DNA of 64,000 nt, taken from positions 31,818-95,817 of IMG/VR virus record IMGVR_UViG_3300025418_000694, one strand, 5' to 3'. Shown piece after piece: positions 19,946 to 27,793 of the stretch. The translations under genes and the position numbers were made by a program. Numbering within the stretch: position 1 is the first letter of the stretch; every line of letters starts with the position of its first letter. A model generated the notes under the pieces. The model was given only the letters and a program-made list of their open reading frames with translations, did no database searches and was not told the origin of the DNA. The stretch comes from a virus.

Positions 19946-20403
19946 TGGACTCTAGTGTCTTCTAGGAAAGCTTCCTGTTGTTTAACAATCTCGCCTTTAA
20001 TTTTGTCCCAAGACTTAACGCCCTGACGGCCATCTGGACGGAACTTCTCTGTTAAATAGACTGGGTGTAGAAACATTAAAGTGGTGACCCCAATCTCTAG
20101 AAGTCGTGCTGCTAACTCAGGGTCCGATGTTATTACAAGATCGACCTGCCCTTGACCGCGGCAGTATTCCACTTGGCGTAACTCTAAGAAGTCAGCACCT
20201 ATGGCTACATCTGGCCCAACAATGTCATCAATAAAATTGGCTTTGTTCTCTCTTAACCAACGGTCTCCTAGCGCTTTATTAGGGCATAGAAGAAGCACAC
20301 GGCCTTTGTCTTTTAAGGTACGGAACAAGGACATGCCTTGAGGGATTGGGGCGTTAGTTACTGTGTTACGCAATACGCCGTCGATAAAAATAAGTGTTGC
20401 CAC
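19942..20403 (-). CDS. HAD-like hydrolase (phage type)
   Basis: This 153-aa protein begins VATLIFIDGVLRNTVTNAPI (GTG start), with an FIDG motif like the first HAD aspartate, then VLLLCPNKALGDRW and LVITSDPELAARLLEIG, matching a Rossmannoid HAD core. The catalytic DxD is reduced to D-G, so phosphatase activity is uncertain. It overlaps the TGT-like gene by 4 nt and probably acts in the same pathway. Confidence 0.5.
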   Translation of the reverse strand: MATLIFIDGVLRNTVTNAPIPQGMSLFRTLKDKGRVLLLCPNKALGDRWLRENKANFIDDIVGPDVAIGADFLELRQVEYCRGQGQVDLVITSDPELAARLLEIGVTTLMFLHPVYLTEKFRPDGRQGVKSWDKIKGEIVKQQEAFLEDTRVQ

Positions 20404-20446
20404 GAGTTGTACCCTACTACTAATTACAGATTGTTGTTAAATTGTT

Positions 20447-21376
20447 TTATCTTCCACCGATTGCTCGGCGGATTAAGGTATCAACATTAGGCAGTTCCAT
20501 GCCGTATGTTTGCTCCTCAAATACTTTCTTTCCTTTTGCGGATATATCCTTAAGCTTCTTAAGTGCTTGAATCGTACCCGTTTCTTTACCTGCTTGCCAG
20601 CGATAGTTAGCTGGATCCATATATCCTAGCCCAGATTCACTGAAAGCATATCTGCGACCTTTGTGGATATCTTCAAAAAGGGCTACTCCCTGATCTATAG
20701 CTAACTTCAATGCGGCTTCAGCATTACGGCGAGCTGTATCTGTAGGGGCGCTTCCTATAGATGTTAAGGCTGCTGAGTACCGTGAAAGGATATCACTTGT
20801 TAATGATGTATCTTTCTGCACTTTCTGCTCTAGCATCTTATTTTTAGGAGCTGCTTTAGTTTCTGGCTGAACAGTCCAATCGTCATTAGTAAGTGAATAA
20901 GCGGCATAGGGCTTAATCTGTCTAATATCAGACTTTACATTTACATAGAAGGTAAGTTCAAATGCGCCCAAGAAATTAGAAGTTAATGGATGCAGGTCAT
21001 TTCTGAAGTCTTCATTGAACATAGCTGCAATTTGCTTATCGCTCAAAGCTTTGTACTCTGGATTAGATTGGCGGAACATTAGGTAATTTATACCAATTAA
21101 ACAGTCTAAATCTGCTGGTGTTCTTGAAGCTGTCCATTGATAGCTTACTCCAGAGCCAGCTAACCAAACAGTTGTGTAAGCCTCTGGGTTGTAATAGTGC
21201 ATGCTTAGATGCTCAAATAGGACTCTAATAATGGCAGAGCGTACAGAGGGAACAATCTTCCCATCTCTGAATAAACGTGGATCTAGACCTGCGCCTGGAG
21301 CGCTGAAATATGAGGTCTCAGATGGCTGTAACGAAACAGGCTCTGCTTGTTGCGCTAATGTCTCGTACAAATCCAT
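20447..21376 (-). CDS. nucleotidyltransferase-fold protein (309 aa)
   Basis: WLAGSGVSYQW followed by TPADLDCLIGI matches the GS-x-DxD active-site pattern of the DNA polymerase beta-like nucleotidyltransferase fold. The C-terminal half is helical. Similar proteins are encoded in actinobacteriophages. It could adenylylate or uridylylate RNA or protein; the substrate is unknown. It heads a cluster with the HAD-like and TGT-like genes. Confidence 0.65.
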   Translation of the reverse strand: MDLYETLAQQAEPVSLQPSETSYFSAPGAGLDPRLFRDGKIVPSVRSAIIRVLFEHLSMHYYNPEAYTTVWLAGSGVSYQWTASRTPADLDCLIGINYLMFRQSNPEYKALSDKQIAAMFNEDFRNDLHPLTSNFLGAFELTFYVNVKSDIRQIKPYAAYSLTNDDWTVQPETKAAPKNKMLEQKVQKDTSLTSDILSRYSAALTSIGSAPTDTARRNAEAALKLAIDQGVALFEDIHKGRRYAFSESGLGYMDPANYRWQAGKETGTIQALKKLKDISAKGKKVFEEQTYGMELPNVDTLIRRAIGGR

Positions 21377-21383
21377 TTAGATA

Positions 21384-21593
21384 TTATAGTTCGTTTTTAC
21401 GTTGTTCTTTGTGGGTAATGTCGTAGCGCTTGGTTTTTTCTTCAACCTCTTCTTTAACTTTAGACACAAAACCGCAATCTTGGTGGGCATTGACAAATCG
21501 CTGACCCCAGACTAGGCCTATGGTTTCGTTTTCTAGCGAGTCTACTTGAAGCGTAGCTCCACAGTTACAAGACATTTCTACGAACATAGCCAA
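21384..21593 (-). CDS. small Cys-containing protein (69 aa)
   Basis: The product MAMFVEMSCNCGATLQVDSL...NAHQDCGF has CNC and a later H-x3-C, suggesting a small zinc-binding domain followed by a basic helical tail. A promoter with TATACT lies upstream. The family is unknown. Confidence 0.6.
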   Translation of the reverse strand: MAMFVEMSCNCGATLQVDSLENETIGLVWGQRFVNAHQDCGFVSKVKEEVEEKTKRYDITHKEQRKNEL

Positions 21594-21619
21594 CCACCTT
21601 TATCTATTAGTGTAAATAC

Positions 21620-21647
21620 AGTATACCTGTTTTATACATCAGTAAAA
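21620..21647 (-). promoter_or_regulatory. probable housekeeping-type promoter
   Basis: On the minus strand TATACT (21620-21625) is preceded, 15 nt away, by TTTACT. This would drive the gene at 21593 and those downstream to nrdJ. The surrounding AT-rich gap supports it. Confidence 0.45.
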
Positions 21648-21658
21648 AGGGTTAAAGG

Positions 21659-22204
21659 TTACTTGTACAAACCCTTTTCTTTGTAGGCTTTTTGTTGAAC
21701 CATCATCTTGTAAGGGCAGAAATCACAAAGAAATACTTTAATTGTAGACTTTCCTAAACCTTCTGCTTTACGCTCTTTATCGGTACCAGCGTTTAGTAGT
21801 TTTTTATCGGTTTTGTAATCAGAACAGTCTGTAGTTTTATTGTGCGCTTGCCAACATGCCATGGCGTCTTGGCTGTATGTATCTTTAGTCTCGTAAAAGT
21901 TAGTTCCAAATGCGTCTAAACCAGCAGTTAAAGGACTTCCTTTACCTGTGAATTGCTCTTTAATTTGGGAAATGATTGAGGCTTTTATCTTTGGAGTCAT
22001 CCAATAGACAAAATTAACATCAGTAAGCATGCCCATGTGACCGCCACGCTCATGTGGGGAAACGGCTGCTTCTAAAAAGGGATTTTCTGATTGATCGTAT
22101 TTGCCATCACCTAGATACTTACCATTCTTAGCGTAAGGTAGCTCTTCAATGGTTTTACAGGTCTTGCATACGAGTAGGTTGACGCGCTCTTCATCTAGTT
22201 CCAT
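21659..22204 (-). CDS. zinc-binding hypothetical protein (181 aa)
   Basis: An N-terminal CKTCKTIEELPY and a C-terminal CDFCPYKMMVQQ form two CxxC pairs that could share zinc. The middle, GGHMGMLTDVNFVYWMTPKIKASII, is conserved-looking but unrecognised. It is the first gene after a likely TATGAT promoter. Confidence 0.6.
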   Translation of the reverse strand: MELDEERVNLLVCKTCKTIEELPYAKNGKYLGDGKYDQSENPFLEAAVSPHERGGHMGMLTDVNFVYWMTPKIKASIISQIKEQFTGKGSPLTAGLDAFGTNFYETKDTYSQDAMACWQAHNKTTDCSDYKTDKKLLNAGTDKERKAEGLGKSTIKVFLCDFCPYKMMVQQKAYKEKGLYK

Positions 22205-22215
22205 GTGGTGATCCT

Positions 22216-22221
22216 ATCATA
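22216..22221 (-). promoter_or_regulatory. possible -10 element (TATGAT)
   Basis: TATGATAGGAT lies about 11 nt upstream of the ATG at 22204, identical to the string before the ATG at 3558. A GCGCC-taaa-GGCGC hairpin (22233-22246) just upstream could terminate the previous transcript. Confidence 0.35.
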
Positions 22222-22250
22222 TGTTCCGATTAGCGCCTAAAGGCGCAGTA

Positions 22251-22544
22251 TTACTTCTTTCTAGCGGCTAATTTGGCTCTTGCTGCAGCCATAGCTTTTT
22301 CTTTAGCATACTTATTTGTAGCAGTATTGGCTGCTTGAACTTTTAACTTCTCTTTATGCTCTGCTTCTTCTGTGGTTACAGCTACTGCCCGAGCAACAGG
22401 CTCTTCACTCTTAATTTTTTGAGGGGCAGTTTCTTGTTGAACTGCTTGAATCTGACGTGTAGGTTCAATAGGTTTAGAGACAGGGGTAGTGCCGCCAAAA
22501 CGATCTATTACAGAAGGCCTAGTTCCTGTTGAAGGACGACCCAT
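22251..22544 (-). CDS. Ala/Lys-rich hypothetical protein (97 aa)
   Basis: The N-terminal half is Pro/Thr-rich (MGRPSTGTRPSVIDRFGGTTPVSKP) and the C-terminal half is an Ala/Lys helix (YAKEKAMAAARAKLAARKK). Low complexity makes assignment impossible. It is part of the cluster of small basic genes at 22251-24686. Confidence 0.55.
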   Translation of the reverse strand: MGRPSTGTRPSVIDRFGGTTPVSKPIEPTRQIQAVQQETAPQKIKSEEPVARAVAVTTEEAEHKEKLKVQAANTATNKYAKEKAMAAARAKLAARKK

Positions 22545-22765
22545 TAGTATTTATCATACTCGTTAGGTACGTGACGTACGTGGCCTTCTCCAGGAAGAAA
22601 ACTTTCTTGTTTACCTGTTAGGTCGTGGGAAACAGAATAATGTGGCATCCCATGTGAATCTTTTACGTTATTGCGTTCCCAACCAGAAGCTTTACCAAGT
22701 GCGCCCATCATTTTTTCATGTGAGCCTACAGAACGACGAGTATCTCTTGCACGGTCTTTAGCCAT
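22544..22765 (-). CDS. MAKDRA-type small protein (73 aa)
   Basis: The product begins MAKDRARDTRRSVGSHEKMMGALG and shares the MAKDRA-x-D-x-RR start with the 78-aa protein at 925-1161. The C-terminus has GHVRHVPNEYDKY. The function is unknown. Confidence 0.6.
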   Translation of the reverse strand: MAKDRARDTRRSVGSHEKMMGALGKASGWERNNVKDSHGMPHYSVSHDLTGKQESFLPGEGHVRHVPNEYDKY

Positions 22766-22941
22766 TAGTTACCCCAATTTTTTGAACGCATATTAGGCGT
22801 TGTTACAGATTTAAGATGGGAAGCTGCGGAATTAAATTTTTCAGTTGAATCTTCTCCAGGCAGTCTTTCTATACGCGTCATAGCTTTTAGCACATTGCTA
22901 TGTGCTTTTGCATATTTTTGCTGTTTAGCCATCTTTCCCAT
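22765..22941 (-). CDS. hypothetical basic protein (58 aa)
   Basis: The ATG at 22941 opens MGKMAKQQKYAKAHSNVLKAMTRIERLPG and the stop overlaps the next ATG. A start at the internal Met4 is possible. It is helical and basic, with an unknown role. Confidence 0.55.
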   Translation of the reverse strand: MGKMAKQQKYAKAHSNVLKAMTRIERLPGEDSTEKFNSAASHLKSVTTPNMRSKNWGN

Positions 22942-22943
22942 AA

Positions 22944-23153
22944 TTAGTTACCTGCTGGGTTTACTTTGTTGGTCTCTTCTGAGTTTACAAAACCGTAGTT
23001 AAAATATGGATGTAGCCCTGAACGGTTTTTGACTACTAATTCATCGCCCATAGCAGGTGCGACCTCTGTGTTTGGACGGCGCTTACGATACTTGCCGTCA
23101 GTAGCACCCTCAGATAGGGATGCGTTCTCGGAACGTAGTTTACGTACGGTCAT
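22944..23153 (-). CDS. hypothetical protein (69 aa)
   Basis: The product begins MTVRKLRSENASLSEGATDGKYRKRRPNTEVA and ends with FVNSEETNKVNPAGN. It is basic and possibly disordered. It overlaps its upstream neighbour by 4 nt. Confidence 0.55.
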   Translation of the reverse strand: MTVRKLRSENASLSEGATDGKYRKRRPNTEVAPAMGDELVVKNRSGLHPYFNYGFVNSEETNKVNPAGN

Positions 23154-23383
23154 GCCATGCGGCCTTTCACTAATGAGCTCTGCTTCCGTCTATTGCAAGA
23201 TGGGCATAGCTCTTGGTTCATCAACGATTGTACAGGGTCAATACGCATGCCACAGGCTTTGCAGGGTCTATCGCCTACGTAATTGGTCTTGCTTAAATCT
23301 TTTTGGGTCTGAAGGCTAACATCTTCTGCCCCAGCCATGCCATCGCCAGTTGAATCCGTAAATAGTCCTGGGTCATTGCTCAT
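23150..23383 (-). CDS. zinc-ribbon-like protein (77 aa)
   Basis: PCKACGMRIDPVQSLMNQELCPSCNRR gives two CxxC pairs in the C-terminal half, a typical zinc ribbon. The N-terminal half is Asp/Gly-rich. It is coupled to neighbours by overlaps. Confidence 0.65.
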   Translation of the reverse strand: MSNDPGLFTDSTGDGMAGAEDVSLQTQKDLSKTNYVGDRPCKACGMRIDPVQSLMNQELCPSCNRRKQSSLVKGRMA

Positions 23384-23571
23384 TAGTAATCGCCTATTTC
23401 TGCATCAGCAGCTTGTGTATGTGCATGGTCTGCTGCTAAATCTCTACTATAAACACCGTGTGGGTCGTAATCATTGTTAGATTCGGTTTCTTTTTTCATA
23501 TTAGCTTTTGCCCCTGTAATTTTTTTATACCCATGAGCTTCTGCTATAAAATCTGCAATATTGCGTCCCAT
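23383..23571 (-). CDS. hypothetical protein (62 aa)
   Basis: The product begins MGRNIADFIAEAHGYKKITGAKANMKKETESNNDYDPHG. The amphipathic start and Asp-rich end are the only visible features. Its stop and start overlap its neighbours. Confidence 0.55.
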   Translation of the reverse strand: MGRNIADFIAEAHGYKKITGAKANMKKETESNNDYDPHGVYSRDLAADHAHTQAADAEIGDY

Positions 23572-23930
23572 TAGATTGTTCCTCCTAGTGAGTTAGTGCT
23601 TGTGGATTCTTGAGTATTAGGGGTCTGGCTGAAGTCAGATTCTACACGCTGAGTTGTGGCAACTTTACGAGGCATTTGTGCAATATCTTCAATAGTAATT
23701 TCATCTTCAGTATAGCCAAAGCGAGGGGGGAATAATTTAATTTGTGGCATTGGGGGGCGTACGTATGTTTGCAATTCGTCACGTCCCATTGTCCATGAGG
23801 CTAATGATTGACTCAATAGACGCTCTTGATTGGATTGGAACGGCCCGACGTATTCTTGCGGAGGATATGCAGCCTCGGGTGGTGCTACCCACGGTCTACG
23901 TCCGTAGACTCCATCAGCAAATTTTGTCAT
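23571..23930 (-). CDS. Pro-rich hypothetical protein (119 aa)
   Basis: The product begins MTKFADGVYGRRPWVAPPEAAYPPQEYVGPF and has a central LYPP-like Pro-rich stretch. It ends Ser/Thr-rich. It may be a virion-associated peptide, but no family is recognised. Confidence 0.55.
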   Translation of the reverse strand: MTKFADGVYGRRPWVAPPEAAYPPQEYVGPFQSNQERLLSQSLASWTMGRDELQTYVRPPMPQIKLFPPRFGYTEDEITIEDIAQMPRKVATTQRVESDFSQTPNTQESTSTNSLGGTI

Positions 23931-24151
23931 TGGTTTCCCATATTTTTAATGTCGCTAAAAATGCCGACCATTGATCCAGCCTTACCTTTACCTGAAAGAC
24001 GATTTGCTCCAGGTAGGGTTACATGCTCTCCATCATGGTGCATAACATTTGTTTCTTTAGAGGCGCTTACTGTTGCATCTGGGCGAGTAAATTTAAGTAC
24101 ATCAGTCTTTTTAATTATTTGACTAGGCATTTGTGGCTTATCTATATTCAT
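23927..24151 (-). CDS. hypothetical protein (74 aa)
   Basis: The product contains VLKFTRPDATVSASKETNVMHHDGEHVTLPGANRLSGKG, a beta-rich short protein. It is unrecognised. It overlaps the preceding gene by four bases. Confidence 0.55.
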   Translation of the reverse strand: MNIDKPQMPSQIIKKTDVLKFTRPDATVSASKETNVMHHDGEHVTLPGANRLSGKGKAGSMVGIFSDIKNMGNQ

Positions 24152-24152
24152 G

Positions 24153-24686
24153 CTATCTCCATGCTGGGCGCATACGCGCTACTTGGTCAACACGACGCTT
24201 GTCTAATGCCATAGGCGATGTGCTTCTGATATTAGCTTTACCATCATTTGGTAAGTGAGGTGCTGGAGCTGCATACGCATCTTCTACTCCACGCTTTACA
24301 CGAATAACATTACCGTCCCTAACGCCTTTCATTTGGCGCCGAATTCCTCGCATAGCATCGAGTCCTTCTGGGTAGTAATAATCTTGTACATCAATGCGTT
24401 CACCTCTGTGAACACCACGTTGGTATGAACGCTGTCCTACACGTACCTTAAGTGCGTTAAGAACATTGTCTGAGGTGTCACGGCCACGGTCATCTCTGCG
24501 TGTACGAATAGTTCCTAGATAACCATCTGGATATTCTGCTTGAGGGGCGCGACCAACACCGATACGAAGGTAATCCAACTCATTGCGAGCAACAGGAACA
24601 CCGCCACCACCATAGACAGTGTTAGTTCCATACATGCCACCTGCGCCCAGATTCTGGACGTTTTGATGCGGGGATGGATTAGCCAT
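24153..24686 (-). CDS. hypothetical basic protein (177 aa)
   Basis: The N-terminus is Gly-rich (QNLGAGGMYGTNTVYGGGG), followed by an Arg-rich body with QRSYQRGVHRGERIDVQDYYYPEGLDAMRG. No domain is recognised. It heads the cluster of small genes 22251-24686. Confidence 0.6.
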   Translation of the reverse strand: MANPSPHQNVQNLGAGGMYGTNTVYGGGGVPVARNELDYLRIGVGRAPQAEYPDGYLGTIRTRRDDRGRDTSDNVLNALKVRVGQRSYQRGVHRGERIDVQDYYYPEGLDAMRGIRRQMKGVRDGNVIRVKRGVEDAYAAPAPHLPNDGKANIRSTSPMALDKRRVDQVARMRPAWR

Positions 24687-24709
24687 GTATTAAGAATACG
24701 CCTAATTAA

Positions 24710-25735
24710 CTACAGACTGGACTTAAACTCTTTACCCTCGTAAACAGCCCATTTGTCCATGATATGAATAGGTTGCAAGGTGAAATGACCATCGTCATGT
24801 ACCCAACCAATCATGATTCCCTGTTGCCAATCTTCCCAATGCTTAACAGGGCGCCCGTTATCATTAAGACCAGAACCATAAGATGGAACAGCTCCGTCTA
24901 CACGGCATAGGCATCCAGGACTAGCAGAAACAGACCTGATAGGACCATCACCATTAGCAACGGTTTTATATTGTAGTTCTTGTCTGTGTGCGTGCCCAAA
25001 TACTGTTGATACATGAGGGTTCTTATTTACGTATGCGCTGGCGGTAGAACCATTGCTACGTACAGTAGTTCCGTGAATAGCGCGAAGGTGTGGAGTAATC
25101 CAGTACTCACCAGCAGGATAGGCGCCTACATAATTAACACCTAGTTCTTCTAATCTTAATAGATATTGAACAGACATTACTGGCCACTCATCAGGGGTAG
25201 CGTTAGCGCGCTTAATTCCCTTAGATGCCATGGCATTCATGACTACATACTTTTGCATACGGCAGTCATGATTACCTTCTAATAGGGTGATCTTTGCACT
25301 AGGGCAGGTAGCACGTTGCTTAGCCAATAGTGCATGGCCGTAATCAAGAGCAGGTTGAACTGTGTGTGCAAACATTTCTTCTTGTGCATATTTACCCATG
25401 GTTGGTAGGTCTAGATAATCACCTAGGTGAACAATCTCATCTACGCCATAGCGCTCTTCTAGATAGGCTAACAATTGGAAATGAACATCAATTGCTGCTT
25501 CATCGTGGAAAGGGTCTAAGGTTCCGTCTTCATACTTGCGGTAACCAATTTGAGGATCAGGAACAAATACAAATAGTTTGAATCCATTTTTACTAGCTTG
25601 GCGTTCTTTATATTCTGCTGGCTTAATTACTGTTGGTTTAGCTTGTTGGATTGGAGGCCATGACCAATCTGTAGGACGGCTTTCAATAAGGTCTTCTAGT
25701 GTTTCTAGCAGTGTTTCTTTTACCGACATGTGCAA
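24710..25735 (-). CDS. calcineurin-like metallophosphoesterase
   Basis: This 341-aa protein has the metallophosphoesterase motifs in order: PDPQIG (variant of DxH), HLGDYLD (GDxxD), LLEGNHDCR (GNHD) near residue 155, and VFGHAHRQE (GHxH). It would bind two metal ions and hydrolyse phosphodiesters, with DNA, RNA or nucleotides as likely substrates. It overlaps the small gene at 25720 by 16 nt; that pairing also occurs in other actinobacteriophages, as I recall. Confidence 0.85.
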   Translation of the reverse strand: MHMSVKETLLETLEDLIESRPTDWSWPPIQQAKPTVIKPAEYKERQASKNGFKLFVFVPDPQIGYRKYEDGTLDPFHDEAAIDVHFQLLAYLEERYGVDEIVHLGDYLDLPTMGKYAQEEMFAHTVQPALDYGHALLAKQRATCPSAKITLLEGNHDCRMQKYVVMNAMASKGIKRANATPDEWPVMSVQYLLRLEELGVNYVGAYPAGEYWITPHLRAIHGTTVRSNGSTASAYVNKNPHVSTVFGHAHRQELQYKTVANGDGPIRSVSASPGCLCRVDGAVPSYGSGLNDNGRPVKHWEDWQQGIMIGWVHDDGHFTLQPIHIMDKWAVYEGKEFKSSL

Positions 25736-25950
25736 TATCCCCTTAGGTGTGAGCGGAAGGCAGTTAGTTTAAATGGAAGGTCTAGATTTTTACTCAGATC
25801 TGCATATAGCTGGGCTACTTTTATAGTTGAGCTTTTTTCTTTGATTAGTTCGAATACTTTTTGTTCATCTTTACTTAGAGTATTTATCCAGCGGGCTGCG
25901 GCGCATCCTGTTGGGGCGTTTTCTAAGTGCTTGTTTAACACATCTAGCAT
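25720..25950 (-). CDS. small HTH-like protein next to phosphoesterase (76 aa)
   Basis: The product begins MLDVLNKHLENAPTGCAAARWINTLSKDEQKVFELIKE and ends FRSHLRGYCTCR. The C-AAARW-x3-L-x3-E core followed by helices suggests a small helical, perhaps DNA-binding domain. A minus-strand terminator lies upstream, so it starts a transcription unit. Confidence 0.55.
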   Translation of the reverse strand: MLDVLNKHLENAPTGCAAARWINTLSKDEQKVFELIKEKSSTIKVAQLYADLSKNLDLPFKLTAFRSHLRGYCTCR

Positions 25951-26020
25951 GACTCTCCCTCGTGTTCGTCAAGTTACGACGTGATAAGACTAGCACATTG
26001 TTACCCTAAAAAAAGCAAAA

Positions 26021-26038
26021 CCCCGCCTAACGGCGGGG
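26021..26038 (-). terminator. terminator after hsp20-like gene
   Basis: CCCCGCC and GGCGGGG pair around TAAC. On the minus strand the stem is followed by TTTTGCTTTTTTT, a strong intrinsic terminator for the Hsp20 transcript. Confidence 0.9.
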
Positions 26039-26059
26039 CTTTGGACGGTAGCGAACCTG

Positions 26060-26503
26060 TCACTTAATTTTAATGGTTCGCGGCTTCATTTCCTCGGGCA
26101 ACTCACGGTCTAATTTAATGGTAAGTATTCCGTCTTCCATCTCAGCCGAAGTCACATTAACGTAGTCAGCTAATGGGAAGGTTTGAGTGAAGTTACGAGT
26201 GGCGATACCTTTGTGGAAGTAGGCATCGGTAGACTCTTCTTCTTTGTCTCCTGTAACAGTTAGTACTCCGTTTGAGTAGGTCACACGAATGTCGGATTTC
26301 TTAAACCCAGCTACCGCAAATCTAATCTCATACTTGTTTTCTTCAATAGAAAGTATGTCATAGGGTGGGTATTTAGCGGGGGAACCAGCGTTTAGAATTT
26401 CTTCAAAGAACTTGAACTGGTTATGAAACCCAACTCCCCGATTAATAAGGGAATTTGTTAGGGTTGAGTGATCGAATGTTGCAATATAGGCGTTAGCCAT
26501 CAT
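26060..26503 (-). CDS. small heat-shock protein (Hsp20/alpha-crystallin)
   Basis: This 147-aa protein has the alpha-crystallin domain from about residue 45: YDILSIEENKYEIRFAVAGFKKSDIRVTYSNGVLTVTG, then FTQTFPLADYVNV and DGILTIKLDRELP. The family holds unfolding proteins until refolded. It is a single-gene unit with its own extended -10 promoter (26560) and terminator (26021). Hsp20 genes occur in several large phages and may assist virion protein folding. Its Shine-Dalgarno is AAGGAG. Confidence 0.93.
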   Translation of the reverse strand: MMANAYIATFDHSTLTNSLINRGVGFHNQFKFFEEILNAGSPAKYPPYDILSIEENKYEIRFAVAGFKKSDIRVTYSNGVLTVTGDKEEESTDAYFHKGIATRNFTQTFPLADYVNVTSAEMEDGILTIKLDRELPEEMKPRTIKIK

Positions 26504-26559
26504 TTTATATCTCCTTAGACGATATATGTTTAGTAGGTCCCGTTTGGCGACCTGTATTA

Positions 26560-26570
26560 ATTATAGCAAT
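26560..26570 (-). promoter_or_regulatory. extended -10 promoter for hsp20-like gene
   Basis: On the minus strand ATTGCTATAATT contains TGC-TATAAT, a perfect extended -10 (TATAAT at 26560-26565). It follows directly after the terminator of the upstream unit and is 57 nt from the Hsp20 ATG. Confidence 0.7.
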
Positions 26571-26576
26571 AAAAAA

Positions 26577-26603
26577 CCCCCCAGGGAAGGGGATCCTGGG
26601 GGG
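26577..26603 (-). terminator. terminator after 26631 gene
   Basis: CCCCCCAGG (26577-26585) pairs with CCTGGGGGG (26595-26603). On the minus strand it is followed by TTTTTTATT, a strong intrinsic terminator. Confidence 0.9.
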
Positions 26604-26630
26604 CCGTATTCCTTTGGTGGAAAGGAATCT

Positions 26631-26963
26631 TTATGCGTGATCTTCCATGCCTGCACCAAAGTTCTGAGACTGGCGCTTGATTGCTGAAGGAAGTAGACGT
26701 CCGTTAGCTAGTGTAGAACCAGCTTCTGGAGCCTCTGACTTTTGAAACTTAACGCGAACACCATAACGTGCTCCGCCTGTTGCTTTTACATGTGAGCGTG
26801 ATGGCTTAGCCATCTTGGTTGGGTCGCCAGCTTGTGCACCCTTCTTCTTCATTAACTTAGTGTTAGCTGAAGGTGCTGCAGAAGCATTTTCTACTTTCAT
26901 GCTTGAAACTGCTGCACTTGTTGGTGCAAGTGGTGCTGGGTTCTTCTTAGATGATTCTTTCAT
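26631..26963 (-). CDS. hypothetical basic protein (110 aa)
   Basis: This Lys/Ala/Ser-rich, low-complexity protein begins MKESSKKNPAPLAPTSAAVSSMKV and has a basic centre (KMAKPSRSHVKATGGARYGVRVKF). It has its own strong terminator, suggesting high expression. It could be a small virion or DNA-associated protein; unproven. Confidence 0.6.
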   Translation of the reverse strand: MKESSKKNPAPLAPTSAAVSSMKVENASAAPSANTKLMKKKGAQAGDPTKMAKPSRSHVKATGGARYGVRVKFQKSEAPEAGSTLANGRLLPSAIKRQSQNFGAGMEDHA

Positions 26964-27022
26964 GTTTATCCTTTGGCCGAAGGTTTTAATAACTGTACGG
27001 TATTTACCATTTAAATACAGGC

Positions 27023-27298
27023 TTAATTAGCAATTACTTGAAATACGATGGCGCTGATATCCCCGTCATGGCTCTTGATGCTGGCAAAGCCTGGGATACA
27101 GACTAGGTTCAAGCCTCTTGGAGCCGTGTATCCACGGGCAATAGCGATGGCTTTAACGGCTTGATTGACTGCCCCTGCGCCTACAGCGCGAATATGTACC
27201 TGACGCTTCTCGTAGATAGCGTGGGCTACAGCCGAGGCTACAGACTGTGGGTTAGACCCTGCAGAAACGCGCAGGATGTTCTCTTCTTGTTCTGACAA
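27023..27298 (-). CDS. spoVS: SpoVS-like protein
   Basis: This 91-aa protein matches SpoVS over its full length: LRVSAGSNPQSVASAVAHAI, then IRAVGAGAVNQAVKAIAIARGYTAP and LVCIPGFASI. SpoVS has an Alba-like fold and in Bacillus affects sporulation and cell division; it may bind nucleic acid. The start is TTG 27298 with AAGGAG 7 nt upstream. A phage copy could modulate host development or RNA binding; that is inference. Confidence 0.92.
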   Translation of the reverse strand: MSEQEENILRVSAGSNPQSVASAVAHAIYEKRQVHIRAVGAGAVNQAVKAIAIARGYTAPRGLNLVCIPGFASIKSHDGDISAIVFQVIAN

Positions 27299-27371
27299 TT
27301 TATGCTCCTTGGGTTACGAATTATTTTTCCCCGTGGCATAAAGTATGAGGCCTAACTTAGACAAAATAAGG

Positions 27372-27581
27372 TTAAAAGTCTCGTTTCCAATGCAGATAAG
27401 AACGAACATAGGTGGCTGCGTAGGCTAAAGATGCAAATATAAAACCGTATTGGTGGGTTGTTATTGCATAGGTCATCCAGAGGCACTCATTAAAACCAAG
27501 TACAAACCAGCCCCACATTGATTTTTGACCTACAAAGTAAATACCAGTAACGCCAATTATGGCTAGCACCCATGACCACAT
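27372..27581 (-). CDS. small membrane protein, 2-3 helices (69 aa)
   Basis: Hydrophobic segments WVLAIIGVTGIYFVG, WGWFVLGFNECLWMTYAI and GFIFASLAYAATYV suggest three short spans, with a basic C-terminus (HWKRDF). The Trp-Gly-Trp pattern resembles half of a PnuC-type transporter and small actinophage membrane proteins. A holin role cannot be excluded. Confidence 0.6.
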   Translation of the reverse strand: MWSWVLAIIGVTGIYFVGQKSMWGWFVLGFNECLWMTYAITTHQYGFIFASLAYAATYVRSYLHWKRDF

Positions 27582-27793
27582 TAGGGTCTATCCAATGGTG
27601 TAGGAGCCTTTGCATAAGTCCCACAGGAGGCGCACTCCATGTCTAAGAAATATGTTGACATTTCATAATCATCAAAGCAGGCTTTTATATTCCATACAAA
27701 TGATTTACAAACTGGGCAAATGTGGTGGACCTCATTGGCATGGTCCATCGTGCCTGTGTAATCAGGCTTTAGCTGTCGGATAGGCCTGCTCAT
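27581..27793 (-). CDS. zinc-ribbon protein (70 aa)
   Basis: ICPVCKSF and ECASCGTY form two CxxC pairs around a helical middle. The start may be ATG 27793, overlapping the previous gene by 32 nt, or the internal Met16. The role is unknown. Confidence 0.6.
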   Translation of the reverse strand: MSRPIRQLKPDYTGTMDHANEVHHICPVCKSFVWNIKACFDDYEMSTYFLDMECASCGTYAKAPTPLDRP

